From contig CANPWZ010000004.1 of assembly GCA_947585425.1 (NCBI GenBank), positions 1-64,000 of the forward strand: a stretch of 64,000 nucleotides of DNA, in the 5' to 3' direction. This DNA comes from an uncultured Oscillospiraceae bacterium. GTDB taxonomy: Bacteria > Bacillota > Clostridia > Oscillospirales > Oscillospiraceae. Position numbers and translations under genes: made by a program. A model generated the notes under the pieces. The model ran no database searches, was not told the origin of the DNA, and saw only the letters and a list, made by a program, of their open reading frames with translations. Below, in pieces: positions 27,489 through 36,162 of the stretch. Position 1 is the first letter of the stretch. Every line of letters starts with the position of its first letter.

Positions 27489-28720
27489 GGCGCCCTCCTG
27501 ACCCGCCAGTGGTGGATCACCCGCACGGCGGTGGACACCAGCAGCAGCCCGATGGCCAGGCACCCCGCGATACCGAAGGTGCGGAAAAAGGTGTCCCAGA
27601 ACAGCCCGGTCTCCCCCCGAATGCCGTAGTCCATGGCCTGGTAGATGGTGAGGCCGGGGACCAGCGGGAACATGGAGATGACCAGATAGGAGGTGGCGGG
27701 ACACCTGCGTACCCGGGCCATGATCTGGGCGTAGACCGCTACGACCACGGCGGCCAGCAGGCTGGACAGGAACACGTTGCCCATCCAGGCCTGGGCCAGC
27801 AGGTAGACCATCCAGCCCAGCGCGCCGCCCACGCAGCAGAGCGCCGCCGCCCAGGTGCGCACATTGTACGCCGGGCAGAAGCCCAGGCAGGCGATGAAGG
27901 CGAACAGGCAGTACAGCGGGGGGGCGTATCCCACCGCCTGCCCCCCGTGTTCGGATACATTCCACAGGGCGCGGCACAGCAGCACCGCCATGCCGGTGCC
28001 CAGGGCGATGGCCACCGCCGTCAGCACCGCCCGCACGAAGGTGGACAGCCCCGCGATGATGTCCCCGGTGAGGAGATTGCTCATAAAGTTGGTGAACACC
28101 AGGCCCGGCACCAGCACCATGATGGCCCCGGCCACCGCGCTGTCGATATTCACCGGCAGCCCCGCCGCCAGCGGCAGCCAGGCCGTCAGGGCCAAAACAA
28201 AGCCGGACACCATGGTGGAGATGAAGAAATTGGCCCTCAGGCGGGCCATGAGGATGACGCACACCCCGGCGGCCAGCCCCGCGAAGCCGCCGGCCAGCGC
28301 CTCCAGAGGCCCGCCGGAGAAGAACAGGGCGAAGAAGGCCGCCCCATAGCAGTATCCGAACAGCTGGGCGCCCAGGGGGAAGGGCTTGACCGCGTCCCGG
28401 GCCCCGCGGCAGCGCTCCAATATCTCGCCGGGGTCGGCGGGGGGATCGGCACACAGCTGCCGGGACAGGGCGTTGAACCGCTCGATGCCGTCCACGTCGA
28501 TGGAGGACAGGGGCACCCGGCGCATCCGGGTGTGCGCCTTCCCCTCCGGGTCCACGATGCTGACGATCAGGCAGTTGGGGATGGCGAACACCTCCCCCTC
28601 CAGGCCATAGGCGGCCAGCAGGCGGTGGATGGTGTCCTCCGCCCGGTGGATCTCCGCCCCGTACCGAAGCAGCTGCACGCCCATCTCGCAGCAGCCCTCC
28701 AGCAGCACGTCATAGTCCAT
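27485..28720 (-). CDS. Threonine/serine exporter family protein (ThrE type, both domains)
   Basis: 411-residue membrane protein. The N-terminal domain (residues about 5-250) has the ThrE pattern GVQLLRYGAEIHRAEDTIHRL and a five-segment membrane part (VSGFVLALTAWLPL, AGAIMVLVPGLVFTNFM), and the C-terminal domain (about 270-400) has PAYNVRTWAAALCCVGG and SYLVISMFPLVPGLTIYQ. In many Firmicutes these two domains are separate genes; here they are fused. Start ATG 28720 with AGGAGG. It probably exports threonine, serine or related compounds. No promoter could be recognised in the 221-bp gap upstream. Confidence 0.88.
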   Translation of the reverse strand: MDYDVLLEGCCEMGVQLLRYGAEIHRAEDTIHRLLAAYGLEGEVFAIPNCLIVSIVDPEGKAHTRMRRVPLSSIDVDGIERFNALSRQLCADPPADPGEILERCRGARDAVKPFPLGAQLFGYCYGAAFFALFFSGGPLEALAGGFAGLAAGVCVILMARLRANFFISTMVSGFVLALTAWLPLAAGLPVNIDSAVAGAIMVLVPGLVFTNFMSNLLTGDIIAGLSTFVRAVLTAVAIALGTGMAVLLCRALWNVSEHGGQAVGYAPPLYCLFAFIACLGFCPAYNVRTWAAALCCVGGALGWMVYLLAQAWMGNVFLSSLLAAVVVAVYAQIMARVRRCPATSYLVISMFPLVPGLTIYQAMDYGIRGETGLFWDTFFRTFGIAGCLAIGLLLVSTAVRVIHHWRVRRAP

Positions 28721-28782
28721 GAGCCGACCTCCTGAAAAAATTTGCGGGGAGACAGGATCCGACGCCGTTCCCGCCGCCGCCG

Positions 28783-28900
28783 TGGTATAGTGAACCTGCG
28801 GCCCGGCCGCGGCATGGGGCGATCCCCATGCGGTCATTCCATTCTCCCGCGCAACAGACCCTTTGGCTCTTTTCCGACTCAGGAAAAGAGCCGCTTTTTT
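28783..28900 (+). ncRNA. Candidate small RNA with extended -10 promoter and terminator
   Basis: On the plus strand, opposite the ThrE leader, TGG-TATAGT (28783-28791) forms an extended -10; a start near 28798 would give a ~103-nt RNA with a hairpin CATGGGG/CCCCATG (28813-28830) and a classic terminator GGCTCTTTTCC/GGAAAAGAGCC plus six T (28865-28900). No ORF with a ribosome-binding site is visible in it and no plus-strand gene precedes the terminator. There is no good -35. Confidence 0.4.
28865..28900 (+). terminator. Plus-strand terminator with no upstream gene
   Basis: Perfect 11-bp stem GGCTCTTTTCC / GGAAAAGAGCC, 6-nt loop, GC then TTTTTT. It is directional (plus) and needs a plus-strand transcript, see the candidate small RNA. 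Confidence 0.85.
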
Positions 28901-28906
28901 GTCCGC

Positions 28907-28935
28907 AAAAAGAGGGATGCCAAGGCATCCCTCTT
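28907..28935 (-). terminator. Terminator of the yabP-yabQ-divIC-yabR operon
   Basis: 12-bp stem AAGAGGGATGCC / GGCATCCCTCTT with a two-base loop, followed on the minus strand by a T-run (28907-28911), 7 bp after the yabR stop. Confidence 0.88.
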
Positions 28936-28941
28936 GTATGA

Positions 28942-29409
28942 TCATTTCCGGCCGCCTCTGCGGCTGCTCCGCCGCTCGTTCATGTGCAGCTCGGACAGCT
29001 TGCTGTCGGAGGAGGCCATGAACTGCTTGAGCTGATCCTCAAAGCTGGCGGAGCCCCTGGGCATGGGGGGGTCGGGCACGAAGTCCGCCCCGGGCGGAAC
29101 GCGGCGCTCCCGATTGCTCTCGGCGCGGGGCTGGGCGCTCCTGGCCGGCGGACGGCGCTCGGGGCGGGGCGGCGGCGGAGCCGCCTGCTTGATGGACAGA
29201 TTGATGCGGTTGCTTGCGTCGATGCCGATGATCTTCACCGTCACCGTCTGCCCCTCGGACAGATGCTCATGCACGTCGCTCACGTAGGTATACGCGATCT
29301 CGGAGATGTGCACCAGGCCGGAGCGGTTGCCGGGCAGCGACACGAACGCGCCGAATTTGGTGATGCCGGTCACCTTGCCCTCTAAAATCTCGCCAACTTC
29401 TAACGCCAT
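28942..29409 (-). CDS. yabR: S1 RNA-binding domain protein, YabR-like
   Basis: 155-residue protein with one S1 domain (residues 1-75: VGEILEGKVTGITKFGAFVSL, SGLVHISEIA, INLSIKQA) and a basic, Pro/Arg-rich disordered tail. The gene order yabP-yabQ-divIC-yabR is that of Bacillus subtilis, which supports the YabR assignment over the paralogous general stress protein YugI. It probably binds RNA or ribosomes; precise role unknown. It lies 38 bp after divIC and ends the operon. Confidence 0.85.
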   Translation of the reverse strand: MALEVGEILEGKVTGITKFGAFVSLPGNRSGLVHISEIAYTYVSDVHEHLSEGQTVTVKIIGIDASNRINLSIKQAAPPPPRPERRPPARSAQPRAESNRERRVPPGADFVPDPPMPRGSASFEDQLKQFMASSDSKLSELHMNERRSSRRGGRK

Positions 29410-29447
29410 AGATCTCTTGTTTCCCTCTCCCTCAGAAATATGTATGC

Positions 29448-29726
29448 CTATTTGGACGGATCGGCAAACACGATCTCGTCCGGCTCCAGCAGGCCCAGCT
29501 TATCTCTGGCGATGGACTCCAGGTACTCCTCGTCGCCGCTGTGGGCGATCTCGTCGGCCAGGGCGGCGTTTGCCTCCTGCTGGGCCTGTACCTGCCGCGC
29601 CAGCGCCTCCCGGTCCGCCTGGGCCGCGTCCAGACGGGTCTTGACCGACAGCAGCGCGGCCACCGCCGCGGCCAGCAGCACGAGGATGAGGATCTTTGCG
29701 CCTGCGCCCGCCCGTTTGAACTTCAT
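29448..29726 (-). CDS. divIC: Septum formation initiator DivIC/FtsL-type protein
   Basis: 92-residue bitopic membrane protein: short basic cytoplasmic start (MKFKRAGAGAK), one membrane segment (residues 12-28), then a heptad-rich coiled coil (LDAAQADREALARQVQAQQ) and the DivIC-type end YLESIARDKLGLLEPDEIVF. DivIC works with FtsL and DivIB in the division septum. The gene context (after yabQ, before yabR) is the conserved Firmicute one. ATG at 29726 with GGGAGAG upstream. It is overlapped for 227 bp by the uninterrupted yabQ frame. Confidence 0.9.
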   Translation of the reverse strand: MKFKRAGAGAKILILVLLAAAVAALLSVKTRLDAAQADREALARQVQAQQEANAALADEIAHSGDEEYLESIARDKLGLLEPDEIVFADPSK

Positions 29727-30198
29727 GGCCGGTCTCTCCCTTCTGGTGAAAACTGGAAAAACGGTATACTACGTTCATTTTATACCATTCCAGCCAATTT
29801 TGGAAGAGTTTTTTTTGATTTTTCAAAAATTTTTTTGCGCCGCGCCCCAGCCGGCGAAATGGGGCGGTCAAAAAACGCCAGATTTTTTTCAACCCGCCCA
29901 GGATCCGAAGGAACAGAGGCAGCGTCAGGCGGCTCAGGGAGAGAAAATAGATCCCGCCCCCCAGAAGGATGGCCGCCCCGTGGAAGATGCGCACCTCCCC
30001 CGTGTCCCGGAGGATGGCCAGCAGGAACAGGGAGACCGCCGTCCCCAGCCAGAAGAGCAGATCCAGCAGGACGGCCAGCCATTTCAGCGGCAGGCTCCGC
30101 CGGAGGGCGCGCATGCCGTCGTATACCAGGCCCAGCGCCGCCCCCAGCAGAAGGCCCTGGCCGAACACCGCGGCCTGGGCCGCCACGTCCCCGGGCAT
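29500..30198 (-). CDS. yabQ: Spore cortex biosynthesis protein YabQ
   Basis: The first ~150 residues form the YabQ membrane protein: GLLLGAALGLVYDGMRALRR, then hydrophobic segments through SLFLLAILRDTGEVR and GGIYFLSLSRLTLPLFL, and a basic tail KKFLKNQKKLFQNW. YabQ sits in the forespore outer membrane and is needed for cortex formation. The frame has no stop until 29500, inside divIC, so the last ~75 residues (Gly/Arg/Pro-rich) are probably an accidental reading of divIC DNA or a real but unusual extension. A run of eight A just before the end of the conserved part would, with one base fewer, put a TGA 36 nt later. Start ATG 30198, one base after the yabP stop. Confidence 0.82.
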   Translation of the reverse strand: MPGDVAAQAAVFGQGLLLGAALGLVYDGMRALRRSLPLKWLAVLLDLLFWLGTAVSLFLLAILRDTGEVRIFHGAAILLGGGIYFLSLSRLTLPLFLRILGGLKKIWRFLTAPFRRLGRGAKKFLKNQKKLFQNWLEWYKMNVVYRFSSFHQKGETGHEVQTGGRRRKDPHPRAAGRGGGRAAVGQDPSGRGPGGPGGAGAAGTGPAGGKRRPGRRDRPQRRRGVPGVHRQR

Positions 30199-30199
30199 C

Positions 30200-30481
30200 T
30201 CAGCGCAGCAGCCGGGAGAAGAAGCCGCCCCTGGCCGGCCCCGCGTCCTCCTCGTAGGACACCGAGTCGATGTCCCCCTCCACCTTCAGGTCGCCCCCGT
30301 CCAGGGACAGCTTTTCGATGTGGAGGTTTTCCCCAGACACCACCATGGCCCCCCTGGAGGTGGACAGGACGATGGTGTTCTCGTCGAACCGCTCCACGTC
30401 CTCCACCCCGGACACGGTGAGGCTTTTCCGCTCCTCGATCACCACATGGTGGGGCGCGCCCGTCCCGTTTTCATACGCCAC
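30200..30481 (-). CDS. yabP: Sporulation protein YabP
   Basis: 93-residue protein of the YabP/YqfC family, required for spore cortex formation with YabQ. Visible family features are the short beta-rich stretches HHVVIEERKSLTVSGVEDVERFD and TIVLSTSRGAMVVSGENLHIEKLSLDGGDLKVEGDI (read in parts), with the Gly-Asp turn before a basic C-terminus. I use the GTG at 30481, preceded by GGGAGATGG; an upstream TTG at 30496 has a poor ribosome-binding site. First gene of the four-gene cluster; expected to be under sporulation sigma control, though no such promoter was recognised. Confidence 0.87.
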   Translation of the reverse strand: MAYENGTGAPHHVVIEERKSLTVSGVEDVERFDENTIVLSTSRGAMVVSGENLHIEKLSLDGGDLKVEGDIDSVSYEEDAGPARGGFFSRLLR

Positions 30482-30541
30482 AAGACCATCTCCCAAACCT
30501 TGATGGTCCAGTATACGGGGTTTGTCCGGGAATTAGAACGC

Positions 30542-31420
30542 TCAGAACTTCGGATGGACGTCGTCGCCCCGGGCCCGCTCCAGATTGACCTGCTTCTTGC
30601 GGCCGGCGGCGATCTCCAGCATGGCGGCGAGCTTCTCCCGGTCCCCGGCCTCGATGGCCAGACGGTACTCCCGCATGCGGTTTTCCAGCTCGGTCACCAT
30701 TTTGGTCAGCGCCGGGGCGTTGAGGGTGAAGAGCTGGGTCCACATGGGCACGTCCAGGGAGGCCACTCTCGTGCAGTCCCGGAAGGAGCCCCCCTCGAAG
30801 CCCTGGCAGGAGAAGAAATCGGCCCCGTCGCACACCGACACGGCGATGACGTGCATGAGCTGGCTGGTATAGGCGATGAGCTCGTCGTGGCGCTCCGGGG
30901 TGGTGCGGGTCACGTCCCCGAAGCGGCAGTAGGCCGCCATGCGGTACAGCAGGGCGATGTGCTCCTCCGTGCTGTTTTCCCCGGGGGTGATGATGAAGTG
31001 GGTGTTGCGGAAGAGGGTGGCCTCGGCGTTGTCGATGCCGGAGACCTCCTTGCCCGCCATGGGGTGGCAGCCGATGAAGTCCACCCCCTCGGGCAGGCAT
31101 CTGGCCGCCTCCGCGATGGCGGTCTTGACGCCGCACACGTCCATGACCAGGGAGCCGGGCTTGAATCTGTCCCGGTTGTCCCGCAGGAAGGAGATGATCC
31201 CCGCCGGGTCCTGGCACAGGATGACCACGTCGGACTGCGGCAGCTCCTCCTCCGGGTGGAAGGTGAGCCGATCCGCCGCGCGGCGGTCCTTTGCCTTTTC
31301 ATAGGTCCGCTGGGAGCGGACGCCGCCCACCACCTCGCAGCCGTCGAACCCCTGCAGGGCCATGGCCAGCGAGCCGCCGATGAGCCCCAGGCCCACCACC
31401 AGGATGCGTTTTACCTCCAT
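30542..31420 (-). CDS. tyrA: Prephenate dehydrogenase
   Basis: 292-residue enzyme making 4-hydroxyphenylpyruvate, the tyrosine precursor. Rossmann motif VGLGLIGGSLA (residues 9-19), then conserved DVCGVKTAI, FIGCHPMAGKE with the catalytic His, and QLMHVIAVS. It ends at the catalytic domains and lacks a C-terminal ACT domain, so it has no built-in allosteric tyrosine sensor. It lies 15 bp downstream of aroF in one transcript, which begins with a tyrosine-rich leader peptide. Confidence 0.95.
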   Translation of the reverse strand: MEVKRILVVGLGLIGGSLAMALQGFDGCEVVGGVRSQRTYEKAKDRRAADRLTFHPEEELPQSDVVILCQDPAGIISFLRDNRDRFKPGSLVMDVCGVKTAIAEAARCLPEGVDFIGCHPMAGKEVSGIDNAEATLFRNTHFIITPGENSTEEHIALLYRMAAYCRFGDVTRTTPERHDELIAYTSQLMHVIAVSVCDGADFFSCQGFEGGSFRDCTRVASLDVPMWTQLFTLNAPALTKMVTELENRMREYRLAIEAGDREKLAAMLEIAAGRKKQVNLERARGDDVHPKF

Positions 31421-31435
31421 GAAGGGCGCCTCCTC

Positions 31436-32452
31436 TCAGAGTTCCCGGCCCACCGCCGGGGCCAGGACCCGGAGCTTGTCCATCAAAGCCGTGAACTGGT
31501 CCGGGGTGATGGACTGGGCCCCGTCGCACAGGGCGTGGGCGGGGTCGTTGTGGACCTCGATGAGCAGGCCGTCCGCTCCGGCGGCCACGGCGGCCAGGGC
31601 CATCCGCTCCACCATCCACGCCTTGCCGCAGGCGTGGGAGGGGTCCACCACCACCGGCAGGTGGCTCTGCCGCTTCACCGCCAGCACGGCGGACAGGTCC
31701 AGGGTGTTGCGGGTGTAGGTCTCGAAGGTGCGGATGCCCCGCTCGCAGAGGATCACGTTGGGGTTGCCCTCCGACATGATGTACTCCGCGCTCATGAGCC
31801 ACTCCTCGATGGTGTTGGAGAGGCCCCGCTTCAGCAGCACCGGCTTGTGGTAGCGCCCCACCTTTTTCAGCAGGTCGAAGTTCTGCATGTTCCGGGCGCC
31901 GATCTGGATCACATCCACCGTGTCCTCGAACATGGGGAGTTGGTCGGGGCTCATCAGTTCGGTGACCATGGGCAGGCCGGTGGCGGCCCGGGCCTTCTCC
32001 AGCAGGTGGATGCCGTCCACCCCCATGCCCTGGAAGGCGTAGGGAGAGGTGCGGGGCTTGTAGGCGCCCCCCCGGAGGGCGCGGGCCCCGGCGGATTTGA
32101 CCGCCTCGGCCACATCGGTGATCTGCTCCTCGCTCTCCACCGAGCATGGCCCCGCGATGACGGCCAGCTTTTTGCCCCCGATGCAAACCCCGCCGCCGAT
32201 GTCCACCACCGAGTCGTCGGGATGGTACTTGCGGTTGGCCTTTTTATAGGGCTCGGACACCCGCATGACCCGCTCCACGCCGGGGAGCTGGGCCAGCAGC
32301 TCCTGGTTGAGGTTCGCCGCGTTTCCCTCGGCCCCCAGGATGGTGGTCTCGGACCCCTTGGAGATCATGACCTTCACGCCGCCGGCCTCCATGGCCCGGA
32401 CGGCGTCCTCCAGTTGTTTGTGGGTGAACCCCTGCTTCATAATGACGACCAT
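31436..32452 (-). CDS. aroF: 3-deoxy-7-phosphoheptulonate (DAHP) synthase
   Basis: First enzyme of the shikimate pathway. 338 residues with an N-terminal ferredoxin/ACT-like regulatory domain (residues 1-70: MVVIMKQGFTHKQLEDAV, VMISKGSETTILGAEG) and the type I-beta catalytic barrel (VIAGPCSVES, LRGGAYKPRTSPYAFQG, IQIGARNMQNF, VDPSHACG). The layout matches the Thermotoga maritima enzyme, in which that N-terminal domain binds tyrosine as feedback inhibitor. Combined with the tyrosine leader peptide upstream, both activity and expression appear set by tyrosine. ATG 32452 follows AAAGGAG. Confidence 0.95.
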   Translation of the reverse strand: MVVIMKQGFTHKQLEDAVRAMEAGGVKVMISKGSETTILGAEGNAANLNQELLAQLPGVERVMRVSEPYKKANRKYHPDDSVVDIGGGVCIGGKKLAVIAGPCSVESEEQITDVAEAVKSAGARALRGGAYKPRTSPYAFQGMGVDGIHLLEKARAATGLPMVTELMSPDQLPMFEDTVDVIQIGARNMQNFDLLKKVGRYHKPVLLKRGLSNTIEEWLMSAEYIMSEGNPNVILCERGIRTFETYTRNTLDLSAVLAVKRQSHLPVVVDPSHACGKAWMVERMALAAVAAGADGLLIEVHNDPAHALCDGAQSITPDQFTALMDKLRVLAPAVGREL

Positions 32453-32492
32453 AACAGACGCGCTCCTTTGTGCAGATGTGATTCGGACATAC

Positions 32493-32521
32493 AAAAAGCG
32501 GCCACCCGTGAGGGTGACCGC
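32493..32521 (-). terminator. Attenuator terminator in the aroF-tyrA leader
   Basis: On the minus strand GCGGTCACCC / GGGTGGCCGC with loop TCAC, then TTTTT, 41 bp before the aroF ATG. The 5' arm is repeated exactly at 32534-32543, directly after the leader-peptide stop, so the 3' arm has two possible partners. Confidence 0.85.
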
Positions 32522-32543
32522 GCCGCAGGCCGCGGGTGACCGC

Positions 32544-32612
32544 TCAGGGGCACGACAAAACGCCGCTATCATAATAGCGGTAATAGCCGTACCCGTAGAG
32601 CCGGTTCGCCAT
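32544..32612 (-). CDS. Tyrosine-rich leader peptide of aroF-tyrA
   Basis: 22-codon ORF beginning MANRLYGYGYYRYYDSG: six tyrosine codons in ten positions (residues 6-14 hold Y6, Y8, Y10, Y11, Y13, Y14). It has a strong ribosome-binding site GGAAGGAGG 8 bp upstream, follows a sigma-A promoter by 24 nt, and is followed by a terminator hairpin. This is the standard architecture of transcription attenuation by ribosome stalling, here sensing charged tRNA-Tyr. A hairpin CCGCTAT/ATAGCGG lies within the tyrosine codons. Too short for automated gene calls. Confidence 0.85.
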   Translation of the reverse strand: MANRLYGYGYYRYYDSGVLSCP

Positions 32613-32642
32613 GCCCGTGGCCTCCTTCCTGTCGTTGACGGT

Positions 32643-32671
32643 ACTTTAGCACTTTTAGTGGTAAAAGTCAA
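32643..32671 (-). promoter_or_regulatory. Sigma-A promoter of the aroF-tyrA attenuator transcript
   Basis: TTGACT (32666-32671), 17-bp spacer, TAAAGT (32643-32648); start near 32636. A perfect inverted repeat, ACTTTTA-CCAC-TAAAAGT (32651-32668), fills the spacer and may be a repressor site. Confidence 0.75.
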
Positions 32672-32687
32672 GAGGAAATTTGCGGGG

Positions 32688-33527
32688 TCACTTCCGCATG
32701 AAGATGACCCCCAGGGTGTTGGGCCCGCAGTGGCAGGAGATGGTGCAGCCGGCGAAGGCCTCCGAGACCTCCCGGAAGCCGGCGGCGCGCACCTTTTCCA
32801 TCATGGCGGGGACGATGGCGGGGTCGTCGCACCGGGAGTGGACCACAAAGGCCCGGCTCAGATCCGCGTCCCCGTGGGAGAGTAGGTCGGCCACATAGTC
32901 GTCCAGAGCCTTTTCAAAGGTGCCCCGGTACTTTTTGCCCACGCCCATCCTGCCGTTTGCCAGGACGATGGAGGGCTTCAGCCGCAGCAGATTGGCCCCC
33001 ATGGCCACCAGAGAGGGCACCCGGCCCCCCTTCACCAGATAGTCCAGCTTATCCACCACGAAGGTGGTGTCCACCTTGTCCACCAGGCTTTCGATGCGCT
33101 TTACGATGTCCGGGGCGCTCATGCCCCGCTCCGCGGCCTGGGCGGCCTCCAGCACCAGCAGCCCCTGTCCTGCGGTGAGGTTCCGGGAGTCCGCCACGTA
33201 CACGTTGGGGAAGTCCTCGGCGGCCACCAGGGCGTTCTGGTAGCAGCAGGAGAACTCCGCCCCGATGGTGATGTGGATCACCGCGTCGTATTTGGGGGAG
33301 AGTTCGGCAAACAGCTTCTGGTAGTCGTCGATGTTCACGGCGGCGGTGGAGGGGAGCTGGCCGCCGCCCTCCACATGGCGGAAGATGTCCTCGGGGCCGG
33401 CGTCTACACCGTCCCGATAGGTATTGCCGCCGAAGGAGACGTACAGCGGGACGACGCCGATGTCGTACCGGGCCAGAAGCTCGGCGGGCAGATCGCAGGT
33501 GCTGGTGGCGGTGATCTTGATGGACAT
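32688..33527 (-). CDS. DegV family fatty-acid-binding protein
   Basis: 279-residue DegV-fold protein. N-terminal STCDLPAELLARYDI with the usual strand-loop, PSTAAVNIDDY with the fatty-acid-contacting Ser/Thr, and GRVPSLVAMGANLLRLKPSIVLANG in the C-terminal domain. Characterised members bind fatty acids and hand them to the FakA kinase. Monocistronic: own promoter upstream, and the aroF leader promoter begins downstream. Paralogues are usually several per Firmicute genome, so the exact partner cannot be told. Confidence 0.9.
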   Translation of the reverse strand: MSIKITATSTCDLPAELLARYDIGVVPLYVSFGGNTYRDGVDAGPEDIFRHVEGGGQLPSTAAVNIDDYQKLFAELSPKYDAVIHITIGAEFSCCYQNALVAAEDFPNVYVADSRNLTAGQGLLVLEAAQAAERGMSAPDIVKRIESLVDKVDTTFVVDKLDYLVKGGRVPSLVAMGANLLRLKPSIVLANGRMGVGKKYRGTFEKALDDYVADLLSHGDADLSRAFVVHSRCDDPAIVPAMMEKVRAAGFREVSEAFAGCTISCHCGPNTLGVIFMRK

Positions 33528-33563
33528 GGGGGATGCCTCCCTTCAATCGATTTAGCGTGCTAC

Positions 33564-33592
33564 ATTATATCAACCTCATTCCGCCGGGACAA
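33564..33592 (-). promoter_or_regulatory. Sigma-A promoter of degV-type gene
   Basis: TTGTCC (33587-33592), 17-bp spacer, TATAAT (33564-33569) on the minus strand; start near 33557, 30 nt from the ATG. Confidence 0.75.
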
Positions 33593-33675
33593 TAGGGTTT
33601 TTCGACGGAACTTGAGCACTTTTCCTCCTCATATTTGTGCCAGTTGCGGCATACCACTTACGGAGGTGATGGGAC

Positions 33676-34362
33676 ATGGTGGGTCAGATCGTCTGGCGGC
33701 GGGAGAAGGGGAGGGGCAGGCCGGAGTTCGTGGAGCAGGGCCGGCTCATGGTCCTCCGCTGGACCCTGTACGAGCCTCCCGGCCTCCCTCGGTGGCGGCT
33801 GGAGCGGCGGCTGCGCCGGGCGGAGGGGACCCTCCTCAAGGCGGGCGCGGGGCGGGTGCTGCTGCCGGAGGGCTTCCCCTATGCCGCCATGCTCCGCACC
33901 CTCAGGCCGGTGGATCCGCTGCCCTTCTGGCAGGCCGTCGCCGACCGACTGGTCCTCCGGGCCATGGAGCGGGCGGGGGTGAGGCCCCAAAAGGGGCGGG
34001 CGGCCCTGTCCGCCCCCCGGCTCAGTCCCGAGCTGCGGCAGACGGCGGAGCGGCTGTGCCCCCAGGTGAAGGGGCTGGTCATCGATGTGCCGGGGGTGGG
34101 GCAGGACTACGCCCGGTGGCTCCATCTGCGGTACGGCCTGCCGGTGTCGCCCCCCTCGGCGGGGGCGGAGGTGACGGTGGCCTTCGGCCCCGGCGGGGGA
34201 CGCTGGGGCACGGCGCTGGAGCTCTACGGGGAGCGGCCGGACCTGGCCGGGCTGACAGTGTCCGCCCCCGGCGTGGATCTGCCGGAGGACTGCGCCGGGC
34301 AGATGCTGGCCCTGCTGTGGGAGCAGGGGGCGGTGGACCGGGAGGGACTGGTCATCACGTAA
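33676..34362 (+). CDS. Uncharacterised protein
   Basis: 228-residue soluble protein with a basic N-terminal half (RRLRRAEGTLLKAGAGRVLLPEG) and a C-terminal alpha/beta part with a glycine-rich loop FGPGGGRWG and strands GLVIDVPG, LAGLTVSAPGVDLP. No signal peptide or membrane segment. I do not recognise the family. ATG 33676 follows GGAGGTG by 8 bp. It stands alone between degV and prfC and ends at a strong terminator. Codon use is like its neighbours, so it is not obviously acquired. Confidence 0.7.
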   Translation: MVGQIVWRREKGRGRPEFVEQGRLMVLRWTLYEPPGLPRWRLERRLRRAEGTLLKAGAGRVLLPEGFPYAAMLRTLRPVDPLPFWQAVADRLVLRAMERAGVRPQKGRAALSAPRLSPELRQTAERLCPQVKGLVIDVPGVGQDYARWLHLRYGLPVSPPSAGAEVTVAFGPGGGRWGTALELYGERPDLAGLTVSAPGVDLPEDCAGQMLALLWEQGAVDREGLVIT

Positions 34363-34390
34363 AAAGCGGCGGCCGGGAGGCCGCCGCTTT
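34362..34390. terminator. Bidirectional intrinsic terminator
   Basis: Stem AAAGCGGCGGCC / GGCCGCCGCTTT with a GGGA loop between convergent genes. Confidence 0.85.
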
Positions 34391-34396
34391 CGCGTA

Positions 34397-35998
<1,602 letters not shown>

Positions 35999-36044
35999 GG
36001 GGATGACCTCCTGTGATTTGACTTGTGGGATTGTCCGTCCTGTC

Positions 36045-36063
36045 TTACATGGGAGACCCTCCT
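36045..36063 (-). promoter_or_regulatory. Start-stop mini-ORF in the prfC leader
   Basis: Shine-Dalgarno AGGAGGG (36057-36063), six bases, ATG (36048-36050) directly followed by TAA (36045-36047), about 27 nt after the transcription start and 46 nt before the prfC start codon. Ribosomes would initiate and terminate with only initiator tRNA bound. Confidence 0.5.
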
Positions 36064-36083
36064 GATTTCAGTTTGCAGGCGCT

Positions 36084-36112
36084 ATTATAGCACGGGGAAA
36101 CGGAAAAAACAA
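36084..36112 (-). promoter_or_regulatory. Sigma-A promoter of prfC
   Basis: TTGTTT (36107-36112), 17-bp spacer, TATAAT (36084-36089) on the minus strand; start near 36077. Confidence 0.75.
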
Positions 36113-36128
36113 CCGGGAAAACCGGGAC

Positions 36129-36157
36129 TTTACATCTATTTCGGGCTGTGGTATAAT
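36129..36157 (+). promoter_or_regulatory. Sigma-A promoter of queT
   Basis: TTTACA (36129-36134), 17-bp spacer, consensus TATAAT (36152-36157); start near 36163, directly at the riboswitch. Confidence 0.85.
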
Positions 36158-36162
36158 CCTCC

